In this document: positions 54,415 to 64,000 of the stretch, in pieces | Layout of the letters: every line of letters starts with the position of its first letter | How positions within the stretch are numbered: the first letter of the stretch is position 1 | NCBI RefSeq assembly: GCF_001865575.2 | Contig: NZ_CP017562.2 | Span: 1,798,001 to 1,862,000, forward strand | Direction: 5' to 3' | DNA from: Paraburkholderia sprentiae WSM5005 | GTDB taxonomy: Bacteria; Pseudomonadota; Gammaproteobacteria; Burkholderiales; Burkholderiaceae | Length of the DNA stretch: 64,000 nt | Made by a program: the position numbers and the translations under genes | Notes under the pieces: generated by a model | What the model was told of the DNA's origin: nothing | The model's input: the letters and a program-made list of their open reading frames with translations, nothing else | Database searches by the model: none

Positions 54415-55329
54415 TCAGTCGAGCAACGCGGGATTCTCGATCGCACCCGTCAGCCATTCGACGAACGCCTGCATCACGCGCGGCAACGTGCGCCCCGCCA
54501 TCGTCTGCACCTGCAGCGTGCGCTGATGAAGCTCGGGATTACTGATCGGTATCACGGCAAAGCCGTCCGCCTCGAGCCTGCCGCGCACGGTCAGCAAGCC
54601 TGTAATCGTGACCGCGTCGGTTTGCAGCACGAAGCTGTGCAGCGCCGCATGATAGTTGCTGACGAACACCGGATCGAACACGAGCCCTTCGAGACTGCAT
54701 GCGATATCGAATAGCTGGCGGATCGTCACGCCCGGGCCGTTGATCGCAAGCGGCCACGGCAGCAGATCGGCAAGCGAGACGGAATCGCGTATCGCCAGCG
54801 GATGATCGCGCCGCACCAGCGCGAAGATCGGCGCGCGCTGCGAATGCAGCACGTTGATGTCCTGTTCGGGCGCCATGCTGAAGCACACTGCGATATCGGT
54901 AGTGCCGTCGCGCACGCGCTGCGTCGCGATGGACGGCGCCGATACGTCGAGCTGAAAATGCGTGGCCGGATGCATGCGCAGAAAGCGCGCGAATACCAGC
55001 GGCAGAAAATGCGGCGCGACGCCTTCCGAACTCGCGACGCGAATCGTCGCGCGGCCGCCGTTGCTCAAGCCGCGAATCTCCTCGGTCACGCGCTCCGCGT
55101 CGAGCAGGTTGCGCCGCGCATAGTCGGCGAGCAACCGCCCGGCGTCGCTCGGCACCATGCCGCGCGGACGCCGCTCGAACAGTGCCGCGCCGAGCTCCTC
55201 TTCCAGCTTCGCGATCTGCCGGCTCAGCGCCGATACCGCGACATACAGATTCTCCGACGCCTTGCTGAGCGACCCGCTGCGCACGACTTCGAGGAAATAG
55301 CGCAGCGCGGTGTTATCGATTTGAGTCAT
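54415..55329 (-). CDS. LysR family transcriptional regulator
   Basis: 304-aa LysR protein, HTH at about 5-62 (ALRYFLEVVRSGSLSKASENLYVAVSALSRQIAKLEEELG) and effector domain at about 92-298. The open frame extends far upstream through the divergent transporter gene, but only the ATG at 55329 gives a LysR N-terminus. It is divergent from an MFS transporter/serine hydrolase pair, which it probably controls. Confidence 0.9.
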   Translation of the reverse strand: MTQIDNTALRYFLEVVRSGSLSKASENLYVAVSALSRQIAKLEEELGAALFERRPRGMVPSDAGRLLADYARRNLLDAERVTEEIRGLSNGGRATIRVASSEGVAPHFLPLVFARFLRMHPATHFQLDVSAPSIATQRVRDGTTDIAVCFSMAPEQDINVLHSQRAPIFALVRRDHPLAIRDSVSLADLLPWPLAINGPGVTIRQLFDIACSLEGLVFDPVFVSNYHAALHSFVLQTDAVTITGLLTVRGRLEADGFAVIPISNPELHQRTLQVQTMAGRTLPRVMQAFVEWLTGAIENPALLD

Positions 55330-55491
55330 CGCTAGTTTGCTTTGCCGTTTCGGCAACGATATCTGCCAAATATTGTAATTGTCCATCAATATCGTCCACG
55401 CCAAGATCGGGTCACACGCTTCGAACCCCGCGCCCGCTCCGCCCACGCGACGCTGCCGGCGCGCCTCCACACGCCGCCAGAGGACTTCGTC

Positions 55492-56784
55492 ATGAGCATG
55501 GACTCCGTCACCACCGCCGACGCGCTCGCGCCGCACGCCTCGCGCTCGAGCGTATCGCGGCTGATTCTCGCGACCTCGATCGGCAACGCGCTGGAGTTTT
55601 ACGATCTCATCGTGTACGGCTACTTCGCGGCGGTGCTGTCGCGCACCTTTTTTCCGGTGCACGACCGCACCGTGTCGCTGCTCCTCACGCTCGGCACCTT
55701 CGCGCTGTCGTATCTGGCACGACCGATCGGAGCGCTCGTGCTCGGCTCGTTCAGCGACCGCAAAGGCCGCAAAGCATCGCTGACGCTGTCGATCGGGATG
55801 ATGACGCTCGGCACCGCCATGATCGCGCTGATGCCGTCGTATGCGGCGATCGGCATACTCGCGCCGATCGGCGTATTCGCGTCGCGGTTGTTGCAGGGAT
55901 TCTCGGCCGGCGGCGAGTTCGGCAGCTCGACCGCGTTTCTGATCGAACATGCGCCGGCGCGCAAAGGCTTCATGGCGAGCTGGCAGTTCTCGAGCCAAGG
56001 CGCGAGCACGCTGCTCGCGTCGCTGTTCGGCGCGGTGTTGACGAGCACGCTGACGCCCGCCCAACTCGAAGGCTGGGGCTGGCGCATTCCGTTTCTGTTC
56101 GGCATGCTGATCGGTCCGGTCGGGTTCTATATCCGCCGCCGCATCGACGAAACGCCGGAGTTCGAGCGCGCGGAAAAGTCCGCCTCGCCGGTGCGCGAAC
56201 TGCTCGCGACTCAAAAGGAACGCGTGCTCGTGTCGATCGGCGCCCTCGTGTTGACGACCACCGCCAACTACATGCTGCTCTATATGCCGACGTACGCGGC
56301 GCGGCAACTCGGACTCGCGCCGTCGTCGGGCTTCATCGCGACGCTCGTCGCCGGTCTGATCATGATGGTGCTCACGCCGATCGTCGGGCATCTGTCCGAC
56401 AAGGTGGGCCGCGTGCGCATCATGCTCGGCGCCGGCGTGCTGTTTTTCGCGACCGTCTATCCGGCCTTCGTGCTGATGAACGCGCGCCCGTCGCTCGGCT
56501 CGTTGCTTGCCGCGGTCATGTGGGTCGCGTTACTGAAGGCGACCTACTTCGCGCCGATTCCGGCCTTGATGTCCGAGCTGTTCCCGACCCGCACGCGCAC
56601 GACCGGCATGGCGCTCGGCTACAACATCGGCACCACCGTGTTCGGCGGCTTCACGCCGCTCGCCGTCGCTGCGCTGATCGCGGCGACCGGCAATAATCTC
56701 GCACCCGGCCTCTATCTCATGCTCGCGGCCGTGATCAGCCTTTTCACCGTGACGTGGGCGCGCGTGCGACTGCACGCACGCTGA
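55492..56784 (+). CDS. MFS transporter, metabolite:proton symporter type
   Basis: 430-aa membrane protein with 12 predicted helices. It opens with SVSRLILATSIGNALEFYDLIVYGYFAA and has the loop signature GSFSDRKGRKASL, both typical of the MHS (citrate/proline/shikimate-type) symporters. The cytoplasmic loop carries RRRIDETPEFERA. GAGGA lies 7 bases before the ATG. It is likely co-transcribed with the serine hydrolase 42 bases downstream, so its substrate may be an ester or amide handled by that enzyme. Confidence 0.9.
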   Translation: MSMDSVTTADALAPHASRSSVSRLILATSIGNALEFYDLIVYGYFAAVLSRTFFPVHDRTVSLLLTLGTFALSYLARPIGALVLGSFSDRKGRKASLTLSIGMMTLGTAMIALMPSYAAIGILAPIGVFASRLLQGFSAGGEFGSSTAFLIEHAPARKGFMASWQFSSQGASTLLASLFGAVLTSTLTPAQLEGWGWRIPFLFGMLIGPVGFYIRRRIDETPEFERAEKSASPVRELLATQKERVLVSIGALVLTTTANYMLLYMPTYAARQLGLAPSSGFIATLVAGLIMMVLTPIVGHLSDKVGRVRIMLGAGVLFFATVYPAFVLMNARPSLGSLLAAVMWVALLKATYFAPIPALMSELFPTRTRTTGMALGYNIGTTVFGGFTPLAVAALIAATGNNLAPGLYLMLAAVISLFTVTWARVRLHAR

Positions 56785-56826
56785 GCTCGCGCCTCGCGGG
56801 CTTCGTTGAACCGACAGGACTTATCC

Positions 56827-57882
56827 ATGCAAGACCGTTTGCAGCAAGCCGTGCAGTTCGCGGTGGATCATGAATCGCTTTGGGACCGCCATGTGGGTGG
56901 CGCATGGGGTGTGCACGTGAACGACCCGCCGCCATGGAACACGCTGCTTGGTCCAGTGCATGATCGTGGGCCGGTGTCCGGCGCAATCGCCGTCGACGGC
57001 CGCGTGCTGACGAGCTGGGGCGAGCCGGATCGCGCCGATCTGACCTTCAGCGTCGCGAAGATGTACCTCGCGCTGCTCGCCGGCGTTGCGCACGATCGCG
57101 GCCTCTTGCCCGACGTCGACGAACCGGTGCGCGTGCGGGTGCCCAACATCGGCTTCGACGACGAACACAACGCGCCGATCAGCTGGGCGCATCTGCTGCA
57201 GCAAACGAGCGAATGGCGCGGCACGTACTTCGGTTTGTCGGATCAGGCGGACCACTACCGCGCGGTCAATTTCGCCGCGCCGCCCGATGGCAAGAAGGGC
57301 GAGCTGCGTCCGCTGCAACGGCCGGGCACCTACTGGGAATACAACGACGTACGCATCAACCAGTTCTCGCTCGCGCTGCTGCATCTGTTCCGTCAGCCGC
57401 TGCCCGAGGTGTTTCGCGAAGCGATCATGCGGCCTTCGGGCGCAAGCGAAAACTGGCAATGGGTCGGCTACGACAACGCGTGGGTCGAGATCGATGGGCG
57501 ACGCATGCAGTCGGTGCCGGGCGGCACGCACTGGGGCGGCGGCATGTCCGTCAGCGCGAACGACCAGTTGAAGGTCGCGCAGATGCTGCTCGACGACGGC
57601 ATCGCGAATGGCCAGCGCGTGTTGTCGTCCGAATGGATCGCGCGCATGCGCATGCCGTGCGCGATCGCGCCGTTCTATGGGTACCTCGTGTGGCTCAATA
57701 CCGGACGCAAGGTATTTCCGAACGTGCCGGAGTCGAGCTATTTCGGCGTCGGCGCAGGCAGTTCGTTCACGTGGGTCGAACCGGAGCGGCGCATCACGGT
57801 GGTCGTGCGCTGGCTGAATCCGGCCGCGGCGAACGAGTTTTTCGGACTCGTGCTCGACGCGCTCGACAACCTCGGCCGCTAA
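56827..57882 (+). CDS. Beta-lactamase-fold serine hydrolase
   Basis: 351-aa class C beta-lactamase-like hydrolase with catalytic Ser75-x-x-Lys78 (TFSVAKMY) and a Tyr-containing second motif at Tyr172 (WEYNDVRIN). There is no signal peptide, so it is probably cytoplasmic; members include esterases and D-aminopeptidases rather than true beta-lactamases. The ATG at 56827 is preferred over the TTG seven codons earlier. It is downstream of the MFS gene in a likely operon. Confidence 0.87.
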   Translation: MQDRLQQAVQFAVDHESLWDRHVGGAWGVHVNDPPPWNTLLGPVHDRGPVSGAIAVDGRVLTSWGEPDRADLTFSVAKMYLALLAGVAHDRGLLPDVDEPVRVRVPNIGFDDEHNAPISWAHLLQQTSEWRGTYFGLSDQADHYRAVNFAAPPDGKKGELRPLQRPGTYWEYNDVRINQFSLALLHLFRQPLPEVFREAIMRPSGASENWQWVGYDNAWVEIDGRRMQSVPGGTHWGGGMSVSANDQLKVAQMLLDDGIANGQRVLSSEWIARMRMPCAIAPFYGYLVWLNTGRKVFPNVPESSYFGVGAGSSFTWVEPERRITVVVRWLNPAAANEFFGLVLDALDNLGR

Positions 57883-57902
57883 CGCCAACCCACCCAAAAG
57901 CA

Positions 57903-57934
57903 ATTCGGGCGATGCACGAATGCATCGCCCGAAT
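57903..57934. terminator. 14-bp perfect hairpin between convergent genes
   Basis: ATTCGGGCGATGCA/TGCATCGCCCGAAT with a 4-base loop, CGAA on the plus strand and TTCG on the minus. On the minus strand it is followed by TGCTTTT. It separates the serine hydrolase and the convergent dehydratase and can stop both transcripts. Confidence 0.85.
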
Positions 57935-57970
57935 GGTCATCAGCCGAGCCGTTGCCGTGGCAACGGCGCG

Positions 57971-59704
<1,734 letters not shown>

Positions 59705-59855
59705 GCTAGGTCCTTGATGCATGTGCCGGACCCTCACCGGCCAATTTGACTGAAGCGGCCCGCGTGGCGCTACGGCGCAAGCTTGCCGCTCAGTGTCCAG
59801 GGATGGTGCAGTGTACGGACCGGGTTGATATCTTTCCAATTATATTTTTGGTGAT

Positions 59856-59879
59856 ATCGATATCAGTTCTGGTATCGAT
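59856..59879. promoter_or_regulatory. Inverted-repeat operator upstream of the dehydratase
   Basis: ATCGATATCAG-TT-CTGGTATCGAT: two 11-base arms differing at one position. An additional GATATC is at 59847. It lies in the upstream region of the minus-strand dehydratase gene (start 59704), 152-175 bases away, beside an AT-rich segment. It fits a GntR or LacI-type site; no such regulator is nearby. Confidence 0.55.
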
Positions 59880-59941
59880 CTGGCCGGTGCTGAAGGCGCG
59901 GTGGGCGGGCGCGGCAATCGCGCGGGCGAGCTGTGCCGGCA

Positions 59942-60385
59942 TCAGGCGTGGTCAGTATTTGCCTCCCCGCCGCTTTCCTTCTTACTGTGAGCTTTCGGTT
60001 TCGCGCCGCGCGCGTTCTTCTTCAGGTGGCTCTGGTTGTAGTCGATTGCGGCGCGCACCAGCGCTTTCAGTGCGCGCTCGTCGACTTCGTCACCCTCGAT
60101 AAAGTCGATCGCGCGCCGCGCGTTGCCTTCGAGGCCCGCGTTGAACAAGCCGTCCGGGTCGGCCAGGCCCGCCCCGTGCGCGAAGGTCAGCTTGACCTTG
60201 CCTTTGTGCGCGTTGGCGACCGCGATCATGCCGGCGCGCGACCAGACCGGGCTGCCCATCCATTTGAACTCCTCGACGATGTCCGGGTCCGCCGCGAGCA
60301 CGCATTGACGGATGCGAGCGAAGGTTGCGCCGCGCCAGTCGGTGAGTCCTGCGATCAATTCGTCGATACGTTCGGATGCGTTCAT
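59942..60385 (-). CDS. DUF1801 domain protein
   Basis: 147-aa protein: DUF1801 domain (about 1-115, MNASERIDELIAGLTDWRGATFARIRQCV, VEEFKWMGSPVWSRAGMI, KVKLTFAHGAGL) and a Lys-rich tail (HLKKNARGAKPKAHSKK). The fold resembles the YdhG/frataxin-like group; some relatives are called iron chaperones, without good proof. The upstream in-frame extension is not conserved-looking. It stands alone upstream of the dehydratase regulatory region. Confidence 0.85.
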   Translation of the reverse strand: MNASERIDELIAGLTDWRGATFARIRQCVLAADPDIVEEFKWMGSPVWSRAGMIAVANAHKGKVKLTFAHGAGLADPDGLFNAGLEGNARRAIDFIEGDEVDERALKALVRAAIDYNQSHLKKNARGAKPKAHSKKESGGEANTDHA

Positions 60386-61106
60386 TGGAGCGAGGTCAAA
60401 ACGGCAGGATGCCGTAACAATCTTCCCATTGTAATCTCCGATCGCGTTCGCGGTTGGGCCGTCACCGTGCCCACGTTCATGGAAAATTAACGACAGCACC
60501 GAAGTGCAAGCGACAGCCCCTTTGAGGTGCCGCTGGCGCGGGCAACAACGAAGTGGCGGCGCCAATTGCAACGGAAGCGGGCAACAGAAGTGGATCGGGA
60601 AATGGAAGCGGAGTAATCGCGAATGACGTCGACTTTTAAAAAATTCACATCGCGCTATGGGCCTTCTGATACCTTCGGGCCTGCATCAACCACCTCGCCA
60701 CCTACTCACGATTCGACTGCACGCACGATATGACTGGACCATGAGCGCTACAGTCTCTAGAACCATTCCTTGCTAGCGTTGAATCGCTTGAGCAGCATCT
60801 GACGGTATGCATTGCTGATGCCGCATATCGTTTGGCACACGTATAAATTGAATGTCAGATATTGAAAAGTAGCTGATGCCGACGATAGTCTTCCCTACGC
60901 GTATCGGAAGCGCTGTGCCATTAGCATGGCCACGCCACTGCCCACCTGTATCCGCATATGTGTGGAAGCCGTTATCCTCCGGGATTCTTCTTTGTGCGCA
61001 ACGCGACGCGCTTTATACAGCAGTCCAGACACTTTGCTGGGAACCGCGGCGCATTGAGCAGAATCCCGTCTTTGCTCTCACACTGAAGGAACCTTGCACG
61101 GACGTC
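60386..61106. other. About 720 bases with lower GC and no recognisable gene
   Basis: The stretch is visibly richer in A/T than its neighbours (for example near 60640 and 60830-60870). Open frames cross it, but none has a convincing ribosome site or family. It may hold the promoter of the hypothetical gene at 61107 or decayed sequence. I see no transposon ends or tRNA. Confidence 0.4.
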
Positions 61107-61766
61107 GTGACGGATGAGCCATCCTCGTCTCGCCATTCGAAAGCGCGTCGGCGTGCACTCGCCGGACCTGCGTTTCTGATTGGTGGGGTCGCCGTCTGCG
61201 CGTGGATCGCGCTGAGTCATCCTCCGCTACGTGAATCCCGGTTTCATGCTGATGTCGTCTCAGACCCGGCGAGGCAGCGAGCGGTGGCGCCCCGCAAACT
61301 CTTCAGCCAGCAAGCCCCGCCGCCGCGCAGCACGGCGCTACCCGTGGCGATTGAAACGCATCGCATGCCTGCGCGGATCACGATGAAAACGAAGCTCGTT
61401 CGCGCCAGACCACAACCGGTTGGCAACGGCACGTCTGACGTGTCACGCAAACATCGACAGCATGACCGTCAGGCAGCGCAGCACTCATGGCTACCGTCGG
61501 ATTCGATGGGCGGGCACACCCGCCTCGAGGCCGCGCATCGGCCGCACGCGCGTGATCGCGCCGCGGATCGACACCTGTCGGCACTACCGTCGATGAGCGG
61601 CGCCAACCAGGATGCGTCGTTTGGACATTGGCCCGACGAACGACCCGCCACTGCGGTGACACGAGGATTGACAGCCGCCACCAACCCGGATGCAACCGAC
61701 TGGATGAACCATATCGTGCAGCGCCGAATCACAGACATAGCCGAACAATTTTCCGGGTCCAGGTAG
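61107..61766 (+). CDS. Hypothetical membrane-anchored protein
   Basis: 219-aa protein with the GTG start proposed here; an ATG at 60876 would add 77 residues with no clear membrane or domain pattern. A basic N-terminus (SSSRHSKARRRA) precedes one membrane helix (about 20-40, ALAGPAFLIGGVAVCAWIAL). The rest is polar, rich in Arg, His, Ser and Pro, with no recognised domain. It is probably anchored with a disordered outer part. The frame could be spurious, since it is unusual in composition. Confidence 0.4.
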   Translation: MTDEPSSSRHSKARRRALAGPAFLIGGVAVCAWIALSHPPLRESRFHADVVSDPARQRAVAPRKLFSQQAPPPRSTALPVAIETHRMPARITMKTKLVRARPQPVGNGTSDVSRKHRQHDRQAAQHSWLPSDSMGGHTRLEAAHRPHARDRAADRHLSALPSMSGANQDASFGHWPDERPATAVTRGLTAATNPDATDWMNHIVQRRITDIAEQFSGSR

Positions 61767-61924
61767 CGTTGCCGGCCCGTGCTCTTAGAGCGTTCCGTCG
61801 CATAACGAGCTGATGGCGCGCGCCGCGCGCGGAGCCCGCGACAGCCTGCCGATGCAGGGCCGGCTTCGGAGCAGACGCAAGCAAACGCTCCCTGATCCGA
61901 TCCGAAGTCCCGGACGACGCTGCG

Positions 61925-62695
61925 CTAGGCCGCCGGCGCGAGCCAAGGGTTCGGCTCGGCGCGCTCTTCCGGCGCCGCACTGACCGGCGCTTCGCTCGCC
62001 ACGCTACACACCACGACCTCTTCCAGGCGGTATCCGTGCGTATAGACGGTACTCAGGCGCACGCCGTTTTCCGAGTGCAAGGACAGCTTTCTGCGCAGCC
62101 GATAGATATGGGTGTCTACCGTGCGCGACGTGCTGTCGAGTTCGCGTCCCCAGGCAAGTTTGGCCAACAGGTCCCTGGAGACCGCGCGCCCCACGTTGGC
62201 GAAGAGAAACGCGGCGACGTCGAATTCCTTCGCCGTCAACTCTATTGTCTTGCCACGAAGCGAGACGTTGCGCCGCTCCACATCGAAGACGTAGGGTCCG
62301 ACGGCGATCGCGTTGTCGATATTTTCCTTCCGGCAGGTGCGACGCAATAGGGCGCCGATTCTGGCAACCAGTTCGATCGCGCGGAACGGCTTCACGATGT
62401 ATTCGTCCGCTCCCGCTTCGAGCGCGCGCACGATGTCGACCTCCAGCACTCTGCTCGTCAGAAACAGCACGGCCGGTTCACGACCCAGATTGCTGCGTAT
62501 CCAGTGCAGGACCTCGAATCCGGTCATTCCAGGTAACTGCCAGTCGAGCACCACGAGATCGACTTGATTGGCCTTGAGAAAGCGCACCGCATTCTCGCCA
62601 GAATCGGCCCGGCTGATTGTGTGCCCCGATTGCTGCAAGGCTTTTTCGACCGCCGCAGCTTGCGCAAGATCATCTTCTACCAACAGGATATTCAT
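61925..62695 (-). CDS. OmpR/PhoB-type response regulator
   Basis: 256-aa two-component regulator. The receiver (1-115) has the acidic patch Glu7-Asp8-Asp9, phospho-acceptor Asp51 (VVLDWQLPG) and Lys102 (IVKPF). The winged HTH (about 130-225) has SRTVDTHIYRLRRKL and VYTHGYRL. The last 25 residues are a Pro/Ala/Glu tail unusual for the family. No histidine kinase is next to it. It may be autoregulated. The 394 bases upstream hold no gene. Confidence 0.92.
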   Translation of the reverse strand: MNILLVEDDLAQAAAVEKALQQSGHTISRADSGENAVRFLKANQVDLVVLDWQLPGMTGFEVLHWIRSNLGREPAVLFLTSRVLEVDIVRALEAGADEYIVKPFRAIELVARIGALLRRTCRKENIDNAIAVGPYVFDVERRNVSLRGKTIELTAKEFDVAAFLFANVGRAVSRDLLAKLAWGRELDSTSRTVDTHIYRLRRKLSLHSENGVRLSTVYTHGYRLEEVVVCSVASEAPVSAAPEERAEPNPWLAPAA

Positions 62696-63089
62696 GTATC
62701 ACCTCGTTCTCTCGAGCCGATCGACCAGCGAATTCGGCATCCGGCGGAACGAACCGGAGTGCGCGATAGGCCCCCTACATGGATGGCCGGGTCGAGTAGG
62801 CGCGAAAACTCCCTTCCGGGAAAGACATCCGGCGAATGTTCGGGCTTGCGTCCCCAACAAACACCGTCGTTCCACATAAATTTTGTGAACTTCTGAATTT
62901 CAAGATAACGCGTGGCCATCGGCAAGATAGCCCCCCTTATGGGGGGCGGGGATCGATTCGGCGGGGTGGAGGCCGCCCTCGCTCATACCATCGCAAACGT
63001 TGTCGCGAGATGACGATCACGACGGGGGTTGACGTAAGGTTATAGAAAGTAAATCGAAACATCGTGAAGCACTGATCGATGCACACCCG
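62696..63089. other. 394-base non-coding region with G/C hairpin
   Basis: No gene seen. A perfect 7-bp stem, GCCCCCC-ttat-GGGGGGC (62930-62947), could end the DUF2827 transcript, though it lacks a T-run. The remaining bases upstream of 62695 should carry the response-regulator promoter; a TTGAAA element on the minus strand near 62905 is a weak candidate. Confidence 0.45.
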
Positions 63090-64000
63090 TCAGCGACATG
63101 GGCGCGTCATCAGCTCGGCGAGCAGCGCGGCGTAGGTTGCGACCAGTTGCGCGTTTTCCGGCAAATATCGGTCGATCAATGTCCGTTGCCGCGCCCGATA
63201 CGACGACGCCTGCGCATCGTGTGTGTCGATGGCCTCGATGACGCGTCGCGCGCCCTCGCTGGCGTCGTTGTCACGATAGTAGTAGCCAAGATCCTCACAG
63301 AGCGACGCGTTGTGTATCAGCGGGTAGCCTTGCCAGCACACTTCCAGGTAGAAGTAGTTAAGCGGATTTTCCATCTGGTGCGACACGACGATGTCAGTAT
63401 TAGCGGCAAGGAATGCCGGTGTGTCGTGACGCCCGAGAAACACCGCCTTATGCTCCTTCACGATATCCAGCTGATTGAGTAACGCGATGAATTCCAGGCT
63501 TTCTGTTGCGATCGCCTCCGCATTGGTCACCTGCAGAATAGCGATGCACTCGGGCCGCTCGCGATAAGCAAGCTCAGCAATCAATGCGGGATACAGGCAG
63601 AACTTCGCGACGTTGATATTCGGTTCCATCACGCTCAGACGCTTCGGACCGGGACGCGGCTGGTATTGTCCGGCGTGTTCGATGGCGGCGACGCGTTCAT
63701 CGACAAACATTGGACTCCACACGAACGGAACGACGCGGGCGGTCTGACGTCGCAAGACCTCGAAGTAGGACTGGCTGATATGCGCAACCTGCGGAATGAC
63801 CCAGATGTCGTCGTAACGCTGATTGACGAACAGATGTTCACCCCACAGCCGTCTGCGAAAAAGCACCGACTCCATCGCGTGAATGTATTCGAACCCGCAG
63901 CAATATGAGACGAGGCGCGCGCCGCGCTGCTTCAGGTAATCGGTCTGCGCGCCGTCGATCTGCCCGCCGAGTTCGATCAGTACGTCCACCGAATCTTTCG
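63090..64000 (-). CDS. DUF2827 family protein (partial, right edge)
   Basis: The frame runs in from the right edge on the minus strand and ends at 63090, giving about 303 residues; the N-terminus is missing. DUF2827 proteins are a Burkholderia-rich family of roughly 370-380 residues with a glycosyltransferase-like fold. Segments seen: VLIELGGQIDGAQTDYLKQRGARLVSYCCGFEY, VPFVWSPMFVDER and SHQMENPLNYFYLEVCWQGYPLIHN. It probably takes part in surface polysaccharide or protein glycosylation (inference from the family). A GTG at 63989 is internal, since the frame stays open to the edge. Confidence 0.85.
   Translation of the reverse strand, partial: KDSVDVLIELGGQIDGAQTDYLKQRGARLVSYCCGFEYIHAMESVLFRRRLWGEHLFVNQRYDDIWVIPQVAHISQSYFEVLRRQTARVVPFVWSPMFVDERVAAIEHAGQYQPRPGPKRLSVMEPNINVAKFCLYPALIAELAYRERPECIAILQVTNAEAIATESLEFIALLNQLDIVKEHKAVFLGRHDTPAFLAANTDIVVSHQMENPLNYFYLEVCWQGYPLIHNASLCEDLGYYYRDNDASEGARRVIEAIDTHDAQASSYRARQRTLIDRYLPENAQLVATYAALLAELMTRPCR

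Noticed and set aside
61628..61813. Short plus-strand frame at the end of the hypothetical gene
   Set aside because: Overlaps the longer frame, with no ribosome site and no family similarity.

Overview
The window looks like chromosomal DNA of a Burkholderiaceae beta-proteobacterium, most likely Paraburkholderia or Burkholderia. The grounds are uniformly high GC, many LysR/AraC/IclR/GntR regulators in divergent pairs, a Burkholderia-type 392-aa trimeric porin, a second S21 protein beside a cold-shock gene, FtrA, a DUF2827 protein, and an aspartate carbamoyltransferase with an N-terminal helix-turn-helix (HTH). This assignment is inference from gene content. I saw no rRNA, tRNA, CRISPR array, insertion sequence or phage gene.

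Layout. 0-6.3 kb: start of a zinc-type alcohol dehydrogenase (left edge), a LysR regulator, then a tightly coupled signalling set (ParD-like protein, CheB/CheR/PAS/HWE kinase, response regulator), a RIO kinase and a 51-aa acidic protein. 6.3-19.4 kb: DUF1479 oxygenase with divergent AraC, a SnoaL-like protein, a cold-shock/S21 cluster, DUF2252 and DUF4239 proteins, FtrA with divergent rhodanese, an MHYT-GGDEF-EAL protein, the HTH-fused aspartate carbamoyltransferase with its own palindromic operator, and a secreted esterase. 19.5-28.2 kb: quinone reductase/LysR, aldo-keto reductase/LysR, an RsbRD-type histidine kinase, a repeat-rich secreted protein coupled to a small membrane protein, a two-repeat periplasmic protein, and a DmeF-type metal exporter that seems to have lost its DmeR repressor. 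28.2-38.7 kb: pcaF with IclR-type boxes, a six-gene tetronate catabolism operon (GntR-ltnD-otnK-otnC-otnI-denD), an IclR regulator, an M20 amidohydrolase and a LysR gene.

38.7-46.8 kb is a complete C-P lyase core for phosphonate use. phnGHIJKLM runs rightward; phnF, a DUF1045 2H-phosphoesterase gene and phnN run leftward. An 18-bp perfect palindrome lies between the two arms. 46.9-50.0 kb carries a PotD-like periplasmic binding protein translationally coupled to a membrane diguanylate cyclase with no permease, an arrangement reminiscent of NspS/MbaA polyamine sensing. 50.6-64 kb: an amino-acid binding protein, an AstE-like deacylase, the porin, LysR/MFS/serine hydrolase, an arabinonate-type IlvD/Edd dehydratase with an inverted-repeat operator, DUF1801, a poorly conserved-looking hypothetical in a gene-poor stretch, an OmpR-type response regulator, and a DUF2827 gene cut by the right edge.

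Most promising systems: the binding-protein/diguanylate-cyclase pair, the HTH-aspartate carbamoyltransferase with an operator over its own promoter, the ParD-like/CheB-CheR-HWE kinase unit, and the DUF1045 protein as a possible stand-in for PhnP.
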